Shown here one piece after another: positions 41,687 through 53,038 of a DNA stretch of 64,000 bases. Numbering within the stretch: position 1 is the stretch's first letter; each line of letters starts with the position of its first letter. Location: NCBI RefSeq assembly GCF_036010325.1, contig NZ_CP108549.1, positions 1,364,001-1,428,000 on the forward strand, written 5' to 3'. This stretch comes from Streptomyces sp. NBC_01210 (GTDB lineage Bacteria > Actinomycetota > Actinomycetes > Streptomycetales > Streptomycetaceae). The notes beneath the pieces were generated by a model. The model saw only the letters and a program-made list of their open reading frames with translations, was not told the origin of the DNA and did not search any database. A program made the position numbers and the translations under genes.

Positions 41687-43267
41687 CTACCAGCTGGCCT
41701 TGCGGTACAGCTGCCACATCTGCATGAATGTCTGCGGGTTGATCGCGAGTTCGCCGCCGCCGATCTCCTCGCTGGAGGCGACGTACATCTTGCCCTGCCA
41801 CAGCGGCAGCAGCCGAACATCGTCGCCGAAGATCTCCTGCGCCCGCTCGAACTCCTTGGTCACCGCACCGCGGTCACTCTCGCGCCGGGACGCGGGCAGC
41901 AGCTGGTCGGTGATCTCGGGGCTCTGGTACGGAATACTGAGCGCGTTCTTCTCGCCGACGAACGGCGCGACAAAGTTGTCCGGGTCCGGGAAGTCGGGGA
42001 ACCAGCCGCGTCCGAAGACGGGGTACTCGCCGGCCTTGTAGGCCTTCTGGAAGTCCTTCTCGGGCCTGCCCTCCACCGTGATCTTGAACAGGCCGGAGGC
42101 GTCGAGCTGCCGCTTGAGCTCGGCGAACTCGGGCTTGGAGGCGGAGCCGTAACGGTCGGAGGAGTACCCGAACGTCAGCGGCACCGGCTTGGTGATGCCA
42201 GCGCCCCTGAGGATGACCCGCGCCTTGTTCACATCCGGCTCGCCATAGCGGTCGAACAACTCGGTGGTGTGGCCGAAAATACCCTTGGGGACCATGGAGT
42301 ACAGCGGCTCGGCCGTGCCCTGGTAGACCTTGGCGACCAGCGCGTCGCGGTCGATGACCTGGGCGATCGCACGGCGTACGGCGATCTTGCCCGCCATGGG
42401 GTCCTTGGAATTGAAGACGAGGTAGCGGATGTCGGCGCCGACCGTCTCGACGAGCTGGAGGCTGTCGTACTCCGGCTGCTTCGACTGAAACTTGACGACC
42501 TCCGCCGCGGTCAGACCACGGTAGATCGCGTCGATCTCCTTCTTCTTGAGGGCTCCGACCATCACGTCGGAGTCCTGGAAGTAGCGGATGTCGACGGCGT
42601 CGTTCTCGAGCTTGGCGAACCCTTTGTACTCGGAGTTCTTGGTCAGCTCTGCCCGGTCGCCCTTCTTGTACGACTTCAGGACGTACGGCCCCGAACCGGT
42701 CAGCCCGCCGTCCTCGCGGAGCTTGTCCGCCGGGTACTCCTTGGGCGGGACGATCGACATGGCGGGCGTGGCCAGGATGAACGGGAACGTGGCGTCCGCC
42801 GTCTTGAGGCTGAACTTCACGATGCGGTCGCCGGCGGTCTCGACCTTGCCGAGAGAGCCGAGCAATCCGTTGGGGCCACCCTTCGCATCGATCTTCTGGA
42901 TCCGCTCGATGGAATACTTGACCGCCGCCGCGTCGAGCTTGTCACCGTTAGAGAAGGCAAGGCCGGGCTTCAGCTCGCACTCGAAGACCTTGTTGCTGGG
43001 GTTGGTGAAGCGGCAGGATTGCGCGGCGTCGGGCTGCGGCGTTGTGACGCCGGACGGGAAGCTGACCAGCGTCTGGAAGACATTACTCAGCAATTCCCAT
43101 GAGCCGTCCCAGGCTGCGGCCGGGTCGAGGGTGGTGGGCTCACTCATCGTACCGACCGTAATCTTCTGCTCGCGCTCGGTGCTCTCACCCGAAAACAGGC
43201 TGCATCCGGCCAGCAGAGATATGGACGCTAGGGCTGCAGCGGCCTGCAGACAGGTCCGGTAGAACAC
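41687..43267 (-). CDS. Peptide/oligopeptide ABC transporter substrate-binding lipoprotein
   Basis: A 526-residue SBP family 5 protein. The signal peptide ends in the lipobox LLAGC, followed by the mature domain beginning KITVGTMSEPTTLDPAAAWD and the later GLAFSNGDKLDAAAVKYSIERI. It would bind peptides or other solutes outside the membrane. No permease genes adjoin it. GTG 43267 is preferred over GTG 43273 because GAGGAG is at the right distance. Confidence 0.88.
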   Translation of the reverse strand: MFYRTCLQAAAALASISLLAGCSLFSGESTEREQKITVGTMSEPTTLDPAAAWDGSWELLSNVFQTLVSFPSGVTTPQPDAAQSCRFTNPSNKVFECELKPGLAFSNGDKLDAAAVKYSIERIQKIDAKGGPNGLLGSLGKVETAGDRIVKFSLKTADATFPFILATPAMSIVPPKEYPADKLREDGGLTGSGPYVLKSYKKGDRAELTKNSEYKGFAKLENDAVDIRYFQDSDVMVGALKKKEIDAIYRGLTAAEVVKFQSKQPEYDSLQLVETVGADIRYLVFNSKDPMAGKIAVRRAIAQVIDRDALVAKVYQGTAEPLYSMVPKGIFGHTTELFDRYGEPDVNKARVILRGAGITKPVPLTFGYSSDRYGSASKPEFAELKRQLDASGLFKITVEGRPEKDFQKAYKAGEYPVFGRGWFPDFPDPDNFVAPFVGEKNALSIPYQSPEITDQLLPASRRESDRGAVTKEFERAQEIFGDDVRLLPLWQGKMYVASSEEIGGGELAINPQTFMQMWQLYRKASW

Positions 43268-43394
43268 GTGCACGCTCCTCGTTCAGCCATGGGTCGGCCG
43301 ACCATACCGCAGCACCCCGCCGGATCAACCTGGTGGCCCGGCGGGGCACTTGGCTCAATCAGGAACAAACCGGCTCAGTGCGCCTCAGTGCGCG

Positions 43395-44156
43395 TCAGTG
43401 CACACCGGCATTCAGGAAGATACCTCCATCGACCACCAGTGTCTGCCCTGTAATCCAGTCCGACTGGTCGGAGGTGAGGAAAGCGGCCGCTCCGCCGATG
43501 TCCTCCGGCACTCCGAGCCGGCCCAGCGGGTAGGCCGCGGCCGCCTCCGCCTCACGGCCCTCGTAGAGCGCCTGGGCGAACTTGGTCTTGATCACCGCGG
43601 GTGCGATCGCGTTGACCCGTACGACCGGGGCGAACTCGTGCGCGAGCTGCAGGGTCAGATTGACCATGGCCGCCTTGCTCATCCCGTACGCGCCGATGAA
43701 GGGCGAGGCGGAGATGCCGGCGACCGAGGCGATGTTCACGATCGCACCGCCGTTCTCCTTCTGCCAGGCCTTCCAGGTCTGCTGCGCGAAGCCGAGCGCC
43801 GAGATCACATTGGTCTCGAAGACCTTGCGCGCCACATTCAGGTCGAGCTCGGCGATCGGACCGAAGACCGGATTCGTGCCGGCGTTGTTGACCAGGAAGT
43901 CGACGCGGCCGAACGCCTCCATGGTGCGCGCGACGGCGGCCGCCTGGTGGGCCTCGTCATGAGCCTTGCCCGCGACGGCGATCACCCGGTCCGAGCCGAG
44001 CTGCTCCACGGCCTCCTTGAGCGCGTCCTCACCGCGGCCGGTGATGCACACCCGGTCGCCGCGGGCGACGAGCGCCTCCGCGATGCCGTAACCGATACCG
44101 CGGCTCGCGCCCGTGACCAGGGCGACCTTTCCGCTGTCCTGTACCTCTGCGGTCAT
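43395..44156 (-). CDS. SDR-family oxidoreductase
   Basis: A 253-residue Rossmann protein: TGASRGIGYGIAEAL for NAD(P), NNAGTNP, catalytic Ser in NIASVAG and YGMSKAA. It resembles RhlG- or FabG-like acyl reductases. It follows fabG by 17 bases with GGGAGA before the ATG, so both are one operon. Confidence 0.85.
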   Translation of the reverse strand: MTAEVQDSGKVALVTGASRGIGYGIAEALVARGDRVCITGRGEDALKEAVEQLGSDRVIAVAGKAHDEAHQAAAVARTMEAFGRVDFLVNNAGTNPVFGPIAELDLNVARKVFETNVISALGFAQQTWKAWQKENGGAIVNIASVAGISASPFIGAYGMSKAAMVNLTLQLAHEFAPVVRVNAIAPAVIKTKFAQALYEGREAEAAAAYPLGRLGVPEDIGGAAAFLTSDQSDWITGQTLVVDGGIFLNAGVH

Positions 44157-44173
44157 GTTCGTCGTCTCCCGAT

Positions 44174-44935
44174 TCAGTTGAGCGGTCCGCCGGCCACGTA
44201 CATGACCTGGCCGGAGACAAAGCCGGCCTCCTCGCCCGTGAAGAAGGCGATGGCGTTGGCGATGTCCTCGGGCCATCCGACGCGCTGGACCGGGATCTGG
44301 GTGGCGGCGGCGGCCTGGAACTCCTCGAAGCCCATGCCGATGCGGGCGGCCGTCTGACCCGTCATCTCGGTGACGATGAATCCGGGGGCGACGGCGTTGG
44401 CGGTGATGCCGAACTTGCCGAGCTCCTTGGCGAGGGTCTTGGTGAGGCCCTGCAGACCGGCCTTGACCGCGGAGTAGTTCGCCTGGCCGCGGTTGCCGAG
44501 CGCCGAGCTGGAGGAGAGCGAGACGATACGGCCGAATCCGGCGTCCACCATGTGCTTCTGGCAGGCCTTGGCCATCAGGAACGCGCCCTTGAGGTGCACG
44601 TTCATCACGATGTCCCAGTCGGACTCGCTCATCTTGAAGAGCAGGTTGTCGCGCAGCACCCCCGCGTTGTTGACGAGGATCGTGGGCGCGCCGAGCTCGG
44701 CGGCGACGCGCGCCACGGCGGCCTCCACCTGGGCGCTGTCGGACACGTCGCAGCCGACCGCGAGGGCCTTGCCGCCCGCCGCGGTGATCTTCTCGACGGT
44801 GTCCTTGCAGGCCGCCTCGTCGAGGTCGAGCACGGCTACAGCGCGGCCTTCCGCCGCCAGCCGTACCCCGGTGGCGGCGCCAATCCCGCGCGCGCCCCCG
44901 GTCACGACGGCGACGCGCTGCTCGGTGGTGGACAT
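44174..44935 (-). CDS. fabG: 3-oxoacyl-ACP reductase-like SDR
   Basis: A 253-residue enzyme with TGGARGIG, NNAGVLRDN, SLSSSSA and YSAVKAG, close to FabG. It probably reduces beta-keto acyl thioesters in fatty acid metabolism. A palindrome at 44993-45006 lies upstream, so a TetR-type regulator may control the pair. Confidence 0.85.
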   Translation of the reverse strand: MSTTEQRVAVVTGGARGIGAATGVRLAAEGRAVAVLDLDEAACKDTVEKITAAGGKALAVGCDVSDSAQVEAAVARVAAELGAPTILVNNAGVLRDNLLFKMSESDWDIVMNVHLKGAFLMAKACQKHMVDAGFGRIVSLSSSSALGNRGQANYSAVKAGLQGLTKTLAKELGKFGITANAVAPGFIVTEMTGQTAARIGMGFEEFQAAAATQIPVQRVGWPEDIANAIAFFTGEEAGFVSGQVMYVAGGPLN

Positions 44936-44992
44936 GCTGGTTCTCCTCGCCCTGGAAACTCTGGAAACCCTCTGCCGTCAGCTCTCGATCGC

Positions 44993-45006
44993 TGAGCGAC
45001 CGCTTA
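44993..45006. promoter_or_regulatory. Palindromic operator candidate before fabG
   Basis: TGAGCGACCGCTTA, with AGCG and CGCT arms and 5 of 6 pairs in the extended arms. It is of the type bound by TetR-family fatty-acid regulators. It lies 58 bases before the fabG start. Confidence 0.4.
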
Positions 45007-45123
45007 GTACCTTCAGCAGTCGAGACGCTAGAAGCCCTGGCACGCGGTGTCAACGGCACCGGGGGGCCAACGGCGCATGTCACATCCTGGCGAGCCGTCC
45101 CTCAGCACACCACTGGCGCACCG

Positions 45124-45507
45124 TCAGCGCACCAGCAGGTCGAGCAGCCGCTCCACCTCGGCCTCTGGATCGGCCGTGAGTCCGGTGTGGACCGGGCCCG
45201 GCTGTACGACGGTGGAGCGCGGTGCGATCAGCCACCGGAAGCGGCGTCCGGCATCGTCCCGCGCGGCCTGGCCCGCGTCCTCGCCGCCGCGGCAGACGCC
45301 CTCGACGGCGTGCAGCGCGGCACGCACACCGGTGACATCGGCGCGGGGGTCCAGCGCCTTGAGTTTCACCTCGTCCAGATGGGTACGCGCGGCCACGAAG
45401 GACTTGGCGCGGCAGTAGACCACCACCCCCGCGTTGAAGCATTCGCCGCGCTCGACGCGCGGCACCACGCGCAGCAGCGCGTACTCGAAGACATCGCGTT
45501 CACTCAC
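45124..45507 (-). CDS. DUF3037 protein
   Basis: 127 residues starting VSERDVFEYALLRVVPRVERGECFNAGVVVYC, the hallmark of the DUF3037 family. Function unknown. Its GTG overlaps the stop of the HipA-like kinase gene, a pairing I have seen as recurrent. The two are probably a functional unit. Confidence 0.8.
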   Translation of the reverse strand: MSERDVFEYALLRVVPRVERGECFNAGVVVYCRAKSFVAARTHLDEVKLKALDPRADVTGVRAALHAVEGVCRGGEDAGQAARDDAGRRFRWLIAPRSTVVQPGPVHTGLTADPEAEVERLLDLLVR

Positions 45508-46355
45508 TTGGCGCCGCCCCGGTCCTGCTTGGTGGCGTGCGGCCACGGTGTGAGGTGATCGGTCAGCCAGCCCGGGGCCTGCGAGGGCCTGTCCTTGGTC
45601 CGAGCATCCAGGCTGATGCGCGTATGGATCGTCGCGGCGCGCGGCAGCAGCGCCTCGACATAGGCACGGCGCACCTCATCGGTGGACTCGAAGCCCGGCT
45701 CGTCGACCAGCCACTCGTCGGGGACGTCGGCGGCGACCTCGGTCAGCAGCTGCTCGGTGACGAGCGGAGCGAGCTCGGCGGCGGCCGATGCGATATCGGG
45801 GCGGAAGGGAGCGAGGGCATGGTCCGAGGCGTCGTACGGCTTGGCGGCGGAGGCCTGGGCACCCGGCCAGTTGTGATGCCAGATCATGGTGGCGCCGTGG
45901 TCGATGAGCCACAGGTCGCCGTGCCACACCAGCATGTTGGGATTGCGCCAGGAGCGGTCGACGTTGTTGATCAGCGCGTCGAACCAGACGACTCTGCCGG
46001 CCTCGGCCGCGTCCACCTCGTAGGCGAGGGGATCGAACCCGAGCGAACCGGGCAGGAAGTCCATCCCGAGGTTCAGCCCGCCGCTCGCCTTCAACAGCTC
46101 CTGCACCTCCTGGTCGGGCTCGCCGAGACCGATGACCGGGTCCAGTTGGATGCTGACCAGCTCGGGCACCCGCAGCCCGAGCCGACGCCCCAGCTGTCCG
46201 CAGATGACCTCGGCGACCAGCGTCTTGCGGCCCTGTCCCGCGCCGGTGAACTTCATGACGTAGGTGCCCAAATCGTCGGCCTCGACAATTCCAGGCAGCG
46301 ATCCGCCCTCCCGTAGGGGTGTGACGTAGCGGGTCGCGGTGACTTCCGTGAGCAT
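45504..46355 (-). CDS. HipA-like kinase
   Basis: A 283-residue protein with a kinase-like fold. YVMKFTGAGQGRKTLVAEVICGQL holds the ATP-binding Lys and Glu, FDALINNVDRSWRNPNMLV the catalytic Asp/Asn loop, and WLIDHGATM the metal-binding Asp. It is shorter than E. coli HipA (about 440) and lacks the N-terminal HipA dimerisation domain. Paired with DUF3037 rather than a HipB-type repressor, so the toxin role is not assured. Confidence 0.78.
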   Translation of the reverse strand: MLTEVTATRYVTPLREGGSLPGIVEADDLGTYVMKFTGAGQGRKTLVAEVICGQLGRRLGLRVPELVSIQLDPVIGLGEPDQEVQELLKASGGLNLGMDFLPGSLGFDPLAYEVDAAEAGRVVWFDALINNVDRSWRNPNMLVWHGDLWLIDHGATMIWHHNWPGAQASAAKPYDASDHALAPFRPDIASAAAELAPLVTEQLLTEVAADVPDEWLVDEPGFESTDEVRRAYVEALLPRAATIHTRISLDARTKDRPSQAPGWLTDHLTPWPHATKQDRGGAK

Positions 46356-46772
46356 TTTCCCAGGCTATCGGGTCCAGCGCCCGACCTTCACGGGCAACGG
46401 TGCGGGCCGAAGCCCACTCCTCCACCAGGACCTGGGATGAACAAGGGGAAGAATCGGGGGAGTTTCGGCTCCGAACCTCACTCCCCTGCTGCCCAGCGGA
46501 CGTTCGATGACCGGCACCCCCGGCAGCGCTCCCGAGGATCACGCAGCACGACTGAACGCCCGGTACTGCAAGGCGGGTCCCGATCTCGCACCCGGAGCCA
46601 TCCGCACCGGGCGCGGCAGGATCACCGACGACACATCGGTCGCCACCTCCGCTCCGGCAACGGCGCCTGTCAACTGCGACCGTCGGCGCCGCCTCCCTGA
46701 CAAGGAGCGGTTGCGCGCGCTGGGTTACTGATGCGCGGCTTGACCGGGCAGCCAAGGCCAGCCCATGAATGC
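46356..46772. other. Gap before the siderophore cluster, no supported gene
   Basis: Two overlapping rightward frames (46437-46700 and 46507-46731) lack family resemblance and good starts. It may hold decayed coding sequence. The iron box follows immediately. Confidence 0.4.
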
Positions 46773-46791
46773 TTAGGTTAGGCTAAGCTAA
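46773..46791. promoter_or_regulatory. Iron box (DmdR/IdeR site) before the isochorismatase-arg operon
   Basis: TTAGGTTAGGCTAAGCTAA differs from the consensus TTAGGTTAGGCTAACCTAA at one base. The iron-loaded repressor would shut off the genes that follow when iron is plentiful. Confidence 0.9.
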
Positions 46792-46936
46792 GTGCCCGAT
46801 CGGGTGGGTGGGGTCCTGCCTGGGCCGCCGCGTCCTGCCCACGCCAGGCTCCCCGATTCAGGGGTTCGCACGGCACCGAGGCGACGCGCGCCCGTGGCCG
46901 GACCAGGCGCACATGTCATCAGGGAGGAGATTGCCC

Positions 46937-49839
<2,903 letters not shown>

Positions 49840-49843
<4 letters not shown>

Positions 49844-50736
49844 GCGGGGTCGCGGCAGAGGTCGCAGCACAGGTGAAGCCACGCGTCGCACCCCACGCGC
49901 CGGCGGAGTTCCGGGGCCGGACGGTCGTGATCAAGTTCGGCGGCAACGCCATGGTGGACGAGGAGCTGAAGCGGACCTTCGCCCAGGACGTGGTGGCACT
50001 GTGGCACGCGGGGCTGCGCCCTGTCGTCGTACACGGCGGCGGGCCGCAGATCAGTGCGCTGCTGGGCCGGCTCGACCTGGAGGTCCGCTTCGAGGCGGGG
50101 CTGCGGGTGACCACTCCGGAAATCATGGACGTGGTCCGGATGGTGTTGACGGGTCAGGTCCAGCGCGAGCTGGTCGGACTCATCAACAGCCATGGGCCGT
50201 TCGCGGTGGGGATGTCGGGCGAGGACGCGCACACCATGACGGCCGTGCGGCGGCCCGCCTGGGTGGACGGCGAGCCGGTGGACATCGGGCTGGTCGGCGA
50301 CATCGTCGAGGTGAACCCGCACACCGTGCGGGCGCTGCTGGAGCAGGGCCGTATCCCGGTGGTCTCCCCCGTTGCGCGGGGCGCGGACGGCGAGGTCTAC
50401 AACGTCAACGCCGATCTCGCGGCGGCGGCCATGGCGGTGGCCCTCGACGCAGAGAAGCTGCTGATGCTCACCGATGTCGAGGGGCTGTACGCGAACTGGC
50501 CGCACAGCACCGAGGTGATCGACCGTCTGACGGCGGATGAGCTGGAGAAAATGTTGCCGGAGCTGGCGGGCGGGATGCTCCCCAAGATGGAGGGATGCCT
50601 GCAGGCCGTTCGGGCGGGCGTGCCCATGGCACACGTGCTGGACGGCCGGGTGCCGCACACGCTGCTGCGGAGGGTCTTCACCGGCGACGACCACTCCGGT
50701 ACCACCGTGGTTCCGGACGAGGAAGGCGACGCATGA
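49840..50736 (+). CDS. argB: Acetylglutamate kinase
   Basis: The 298-residue amino acid kinase phosphorylates N-acetylglutamate. [20 protein letters not shown] and [16 protein letters not shown] are the nucleotide and substrate motifs. The GTG start overlaps the argJ stop. Confidence 0.94.
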
Positions 50737-51917
50737 CCGCCGAGACAGCGGACCGCCCAGTTCTCACGGATCGCTGGCGTGCCGTGATGATGGACAACTA
50801 CGGCACTCCGCCGCTGGCTCTGGTCAGGGGCGAGGGCAGCACCGTATGGGACGAATCCGGGCGCGCGTACCTCGATTTCACCGGCGGGATCGCCGTGAAC
50901 ACACTGGGGCACGCCCACCCCGGCGTGGTGTCGGCAGTGAGCGCCCAGATCGCCCGGCTGGGTCACATCTCCAATCTGTACGTCGCCGAGCCTCCGGTCG
51001 CGCTGGCCGAACAGCTGTTGCGGCTGATGGGAAGGGCGGGACGGGTGTTCTTCTCGAACTCCGGGACGGAAGCGGTCGAAGCGGCGTTCAAGATCGCCCG
51101 ACGGACGGGGCGGCCGCGTCTCGTCGCGACCCAGGGCGGCTTCCACGGCCGCACCATGGGCGCGCTTGCCCTCACGGGGCAGCCCGCGAAACGTGGACCG
51201 TTCCTGCCGCTGCCGGGCGAGGTGTCCCATGTGCCGTTCGGTGACGCGGCGATGCTGCGGGCGGCGGTCACGGAGGAGACGGCGGCCGTCTTCATCGAGC
51301 CGGTGCAGGGTGAGGCCGGTGTGCTCCCGGCACCCGAGGGGTATCTGCGCGCGGCCCGTGAGATCACCCGGGCCACCGGCACGCTGCTCGTACTGGACGA
51401 GGTCCAGACCGGGATCGGTCGCACCGGTCGCTGGTTCGCACATCAGGCGGTGGAGGGCGCGGACCCGGATGTGGTGACGCTGGCCAAGGGGCTGGGCGGG
51501 GGGCTGCCGATCGGCGCCACGGTGGCGTTCGGCGCGGCGGCCGACCTGCTGACACCGGGTCAGCACGGCTCGACCTTCGGCGGCAACCCGGTGGCGTGCG
51601 CGGCCGGGATCGCCGTACTGGAGACCATCGAGACCGAGGGGCTCCTCGCCCATGTCGCACGCGTGGGTGAGCGGCTGCGGTGCGGCGTCGAGGGTCTGAC
51701 GCATCCCCTGGTGAGCCATGTCCGGGGCGCTGGGCTGCTGCTCGGCGTTGTCCTCACCGAACCGGTCGCACCACGCGTACAGAAGGCAGCGCAGGACGCC
51801 GGCTTCCTCGTCAATGCCACCGGCCCCACGACGGTGCGGCTGGCTCCGGCGCTGACCGTCCGCGAGACGCAGGTGGACGAGCTGATCGCGGCGCTGCCGG
51901 GCATCCTCGACGCCTGA
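50733..51917 (+). CDS. argD: Acetylornithine aminotransferase
   Basis: This 394-residue class III PLP aminotransferase has [13 protein letters not shown] for the phosphate, [15 protein letters not shown] and the PLP Lys in [10 protein letters not shown]. The ATG overlaps the argB stop. It is the last gene of the iron-boxed operon and ends at a shared terminator. No argR, argG or argH here, so this looks like a pathway duplicate dedicated to the siderophore. Confidence 0.93.
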   Translation: MTAETADRPVLTDRWRAVMMDNYGTPPLALVRGEGSTVWDESGRAYLDFTGGIAVNTLGHAHPGVVSAVSAQIARLGHISNLYVAEPPVALAEQLLRLMGRAGRVFFSNSGTEAVEAAFKIARRTGRPRLVATQGGFHGRTMGALALTGQPAKRGPFLPLPGEVSHVPFGDAAMLRAAVTEETAAVFIEPVQGEAGVLPAPEGYLRAAREITRATGTLLVLDEVQTGIGRTGRWFAHQAVEGADPDVVTLAKGLGGGLPIGATVAFGAAADLLTPGQHGSTFGGNPVACAAGIAVLETIETEGLLAHVARVGERLRCGVEGLTHPLVSHVRGAGLLLGVVLTEPVAPRVQKAAQDAGFLVNATGPTTVRLAPALTVRETQVDELIAALPGILDA

Positions 51918-51930
51918 GAGCGCATCGGTC

Positions 51931-51970
51931 GGCGGGCTGGTCCGGACGCAGGTTTCCGGACCGGCCCGCC
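51931..51970. terminator. Bidirectional terminator between argD and the NAGS-like gene
   Basis: An inverted repeat (51931-51945 with 51956-51970, 14 of 15 pairs) with a 10-base loop, between two convergent genes. Confidence 0.8.
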
Positions 51971-51984
51971 GGGCCACGGCGCGG

Positions 51985-52509
51985 TCAGAGCATGCGGGCA
52001 AAAACCCGCGAATTACGGCGGGGGTCCAGGGAGTTCGCCCAGGCCGCTGGCGCGAGACCCGCGGAGGCGGGCGCGAAGCCGAACCGGATGAAAAGGTCGC
52101 CACCACCGGTCGTCGCGGTGAACAGGGCATACAGCGATTGGGCGGTCGCTTGGGCCAGCGCCGCGCGCAGGAGCTGAGCTCCCGCCCCACAGCCCTGCCT
52201 GCGGGGCGAGACGCAGAAGTTGTACAGAACGCCCGTGGGCCCGCGGCCGCGGGCCGGATCGGCGGGGTGAACACGCAGGCCCAGACAGCCGTCGAGGGTT
52301 CCGCCGTGGGCCTCCACCACCAGGAAGTCGGTCGCGTCCGAAGCGTAGAGGGAAAGGGATCGCTCACGCAGCGCTCCCGAGCGTACGAACGGCCGGGACA
52401 GTGCCGCGAGGGCGGCGGCATCCCCGCGGCGCGCGGACCGTACACGGAGCGGGGCAGGCAGGGTGGTTCGTGACGGCACTGTGCCGGGGCGCGGGGTGGC
52501 CGTGATCAA
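51985..52509 (-). CDS. N-acetylglutamate synthase-like GNAT acetyltransferase
   Basis: A 174-residue GNAT protein. RVRSARRGDAAALAALSRPFVRSGALRERS and the CoA loop VSPRRQGCGAGAQLL resemble the short ArgA of actinobacteria. It would supply N-acetylglutamate for the argCJBD block; that block lies next door on the other strand with its own iron box. TTG 52509 is chosen for GGAAGGGA upstream. Confidence 0.75.
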   Translation of the reverse strand: MITATPRPGTVPSRTTLPAPLRVRSARRGDAAALAALSRPFVRSGALRERSLSLYASDATDFLVVEAHGGTLDGCLGLRVHPADPARGRGPTGVLYNFCVSPRRQGCGAGAQLLRAALAQATAQSLYALFTATTGGGDLFIRFGFAPASAGLAPAAWANSLDPRRNSRVFARML

Positions 52510-52585
52510 GGGATTCCCTTCCTTCGGTCCCACCGTGCACGGAGGGCGGCTCGGCCACCGCGGCACCCGGGAACAACAGATCGAC

Positions 52586-52604
52586 TAAGGTTAGCCTCAC
52601 CTAA
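52586..52604. promoter_or_regulatory. Iron box before the NAGS-like gene
   Basis: TAAGGTTAGCCTCACCTAA, the reverse of TTAGGTGAGGCTAACCTTA, two mismatches from consensus. Located 77 bases upstream of the start codon. Confidence 0.85.
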
Positions 52605-52807
52605 GTCTCCTGCCAAAACGAGTACGCCCCACCCTCATTGTGGGTGCGTCACGACCGCTGCCCGAGCCGATCCCCGCAGGACCCACGGCCCACTGCCGGA
52701 TCGCCGCCTCCGTCCGGCCTCGTGCTTCTCGTCGGCCGGGCTCGACATCTCCGTGACGGTCCGACCCACACGCACGTGGAACAGAGTCAGGCGCGGCCGG
52801 AATCGTG

Positions 52808-53038
52808 CTACGCGCAGGGCCGGCCCGGATAGTCGTCGCTCTCCGGTACTCCTGCCTCACGCATTCTGCGCAGGACCTCACGCAAGGTCGCGTCGTCGTC
52901 GATGTACACCGGGCAGTTGATCTCCCTGTCGAAGACCATGCTTTCTCCGGCGGTGTTCCAGATGGCCCACTGATGCGGGTACGAGGATGCTTGCCACAGG
53001 TGGGCGTAGCGCTCGGCGCCGTCCGCCTTCGTACTCAC
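52808..53038 (-). CDS. Small protein of unknown function coupled to the amidohydrolase
   Basis: 76 residues: KADGAERYAHLWQASS then QWAIWNTAGESMVFDREINCPVYIDDDATLREVLRRM. It is not MbtH and not a carrier protein. It has one Cys in the middle and one near the end. GTG overlaps the amidohydrolase stop, so it is made together with it and is probably part of the same operon. I do not recognise the family. Confidence 0.6.
   Translation of the reverse strand: MSTKADGAERYAHLWQASSYPHQWAIWNTAGESMVFDREINCPVYIDDDATLREVLRRMREAGVPESDDYPGRPCA

Noticed and set aside
46437..46731. Small rightward genes before the iron box
   Set aside because: Two overlapping frames with no ribosome site, no family resemblance and arginine-rich shadow-like composition.
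52808..53038. Second MbtH protein
   Set aside because: Size is similar but the NxExQxSxWP and NWTDLRP signatures are absent.
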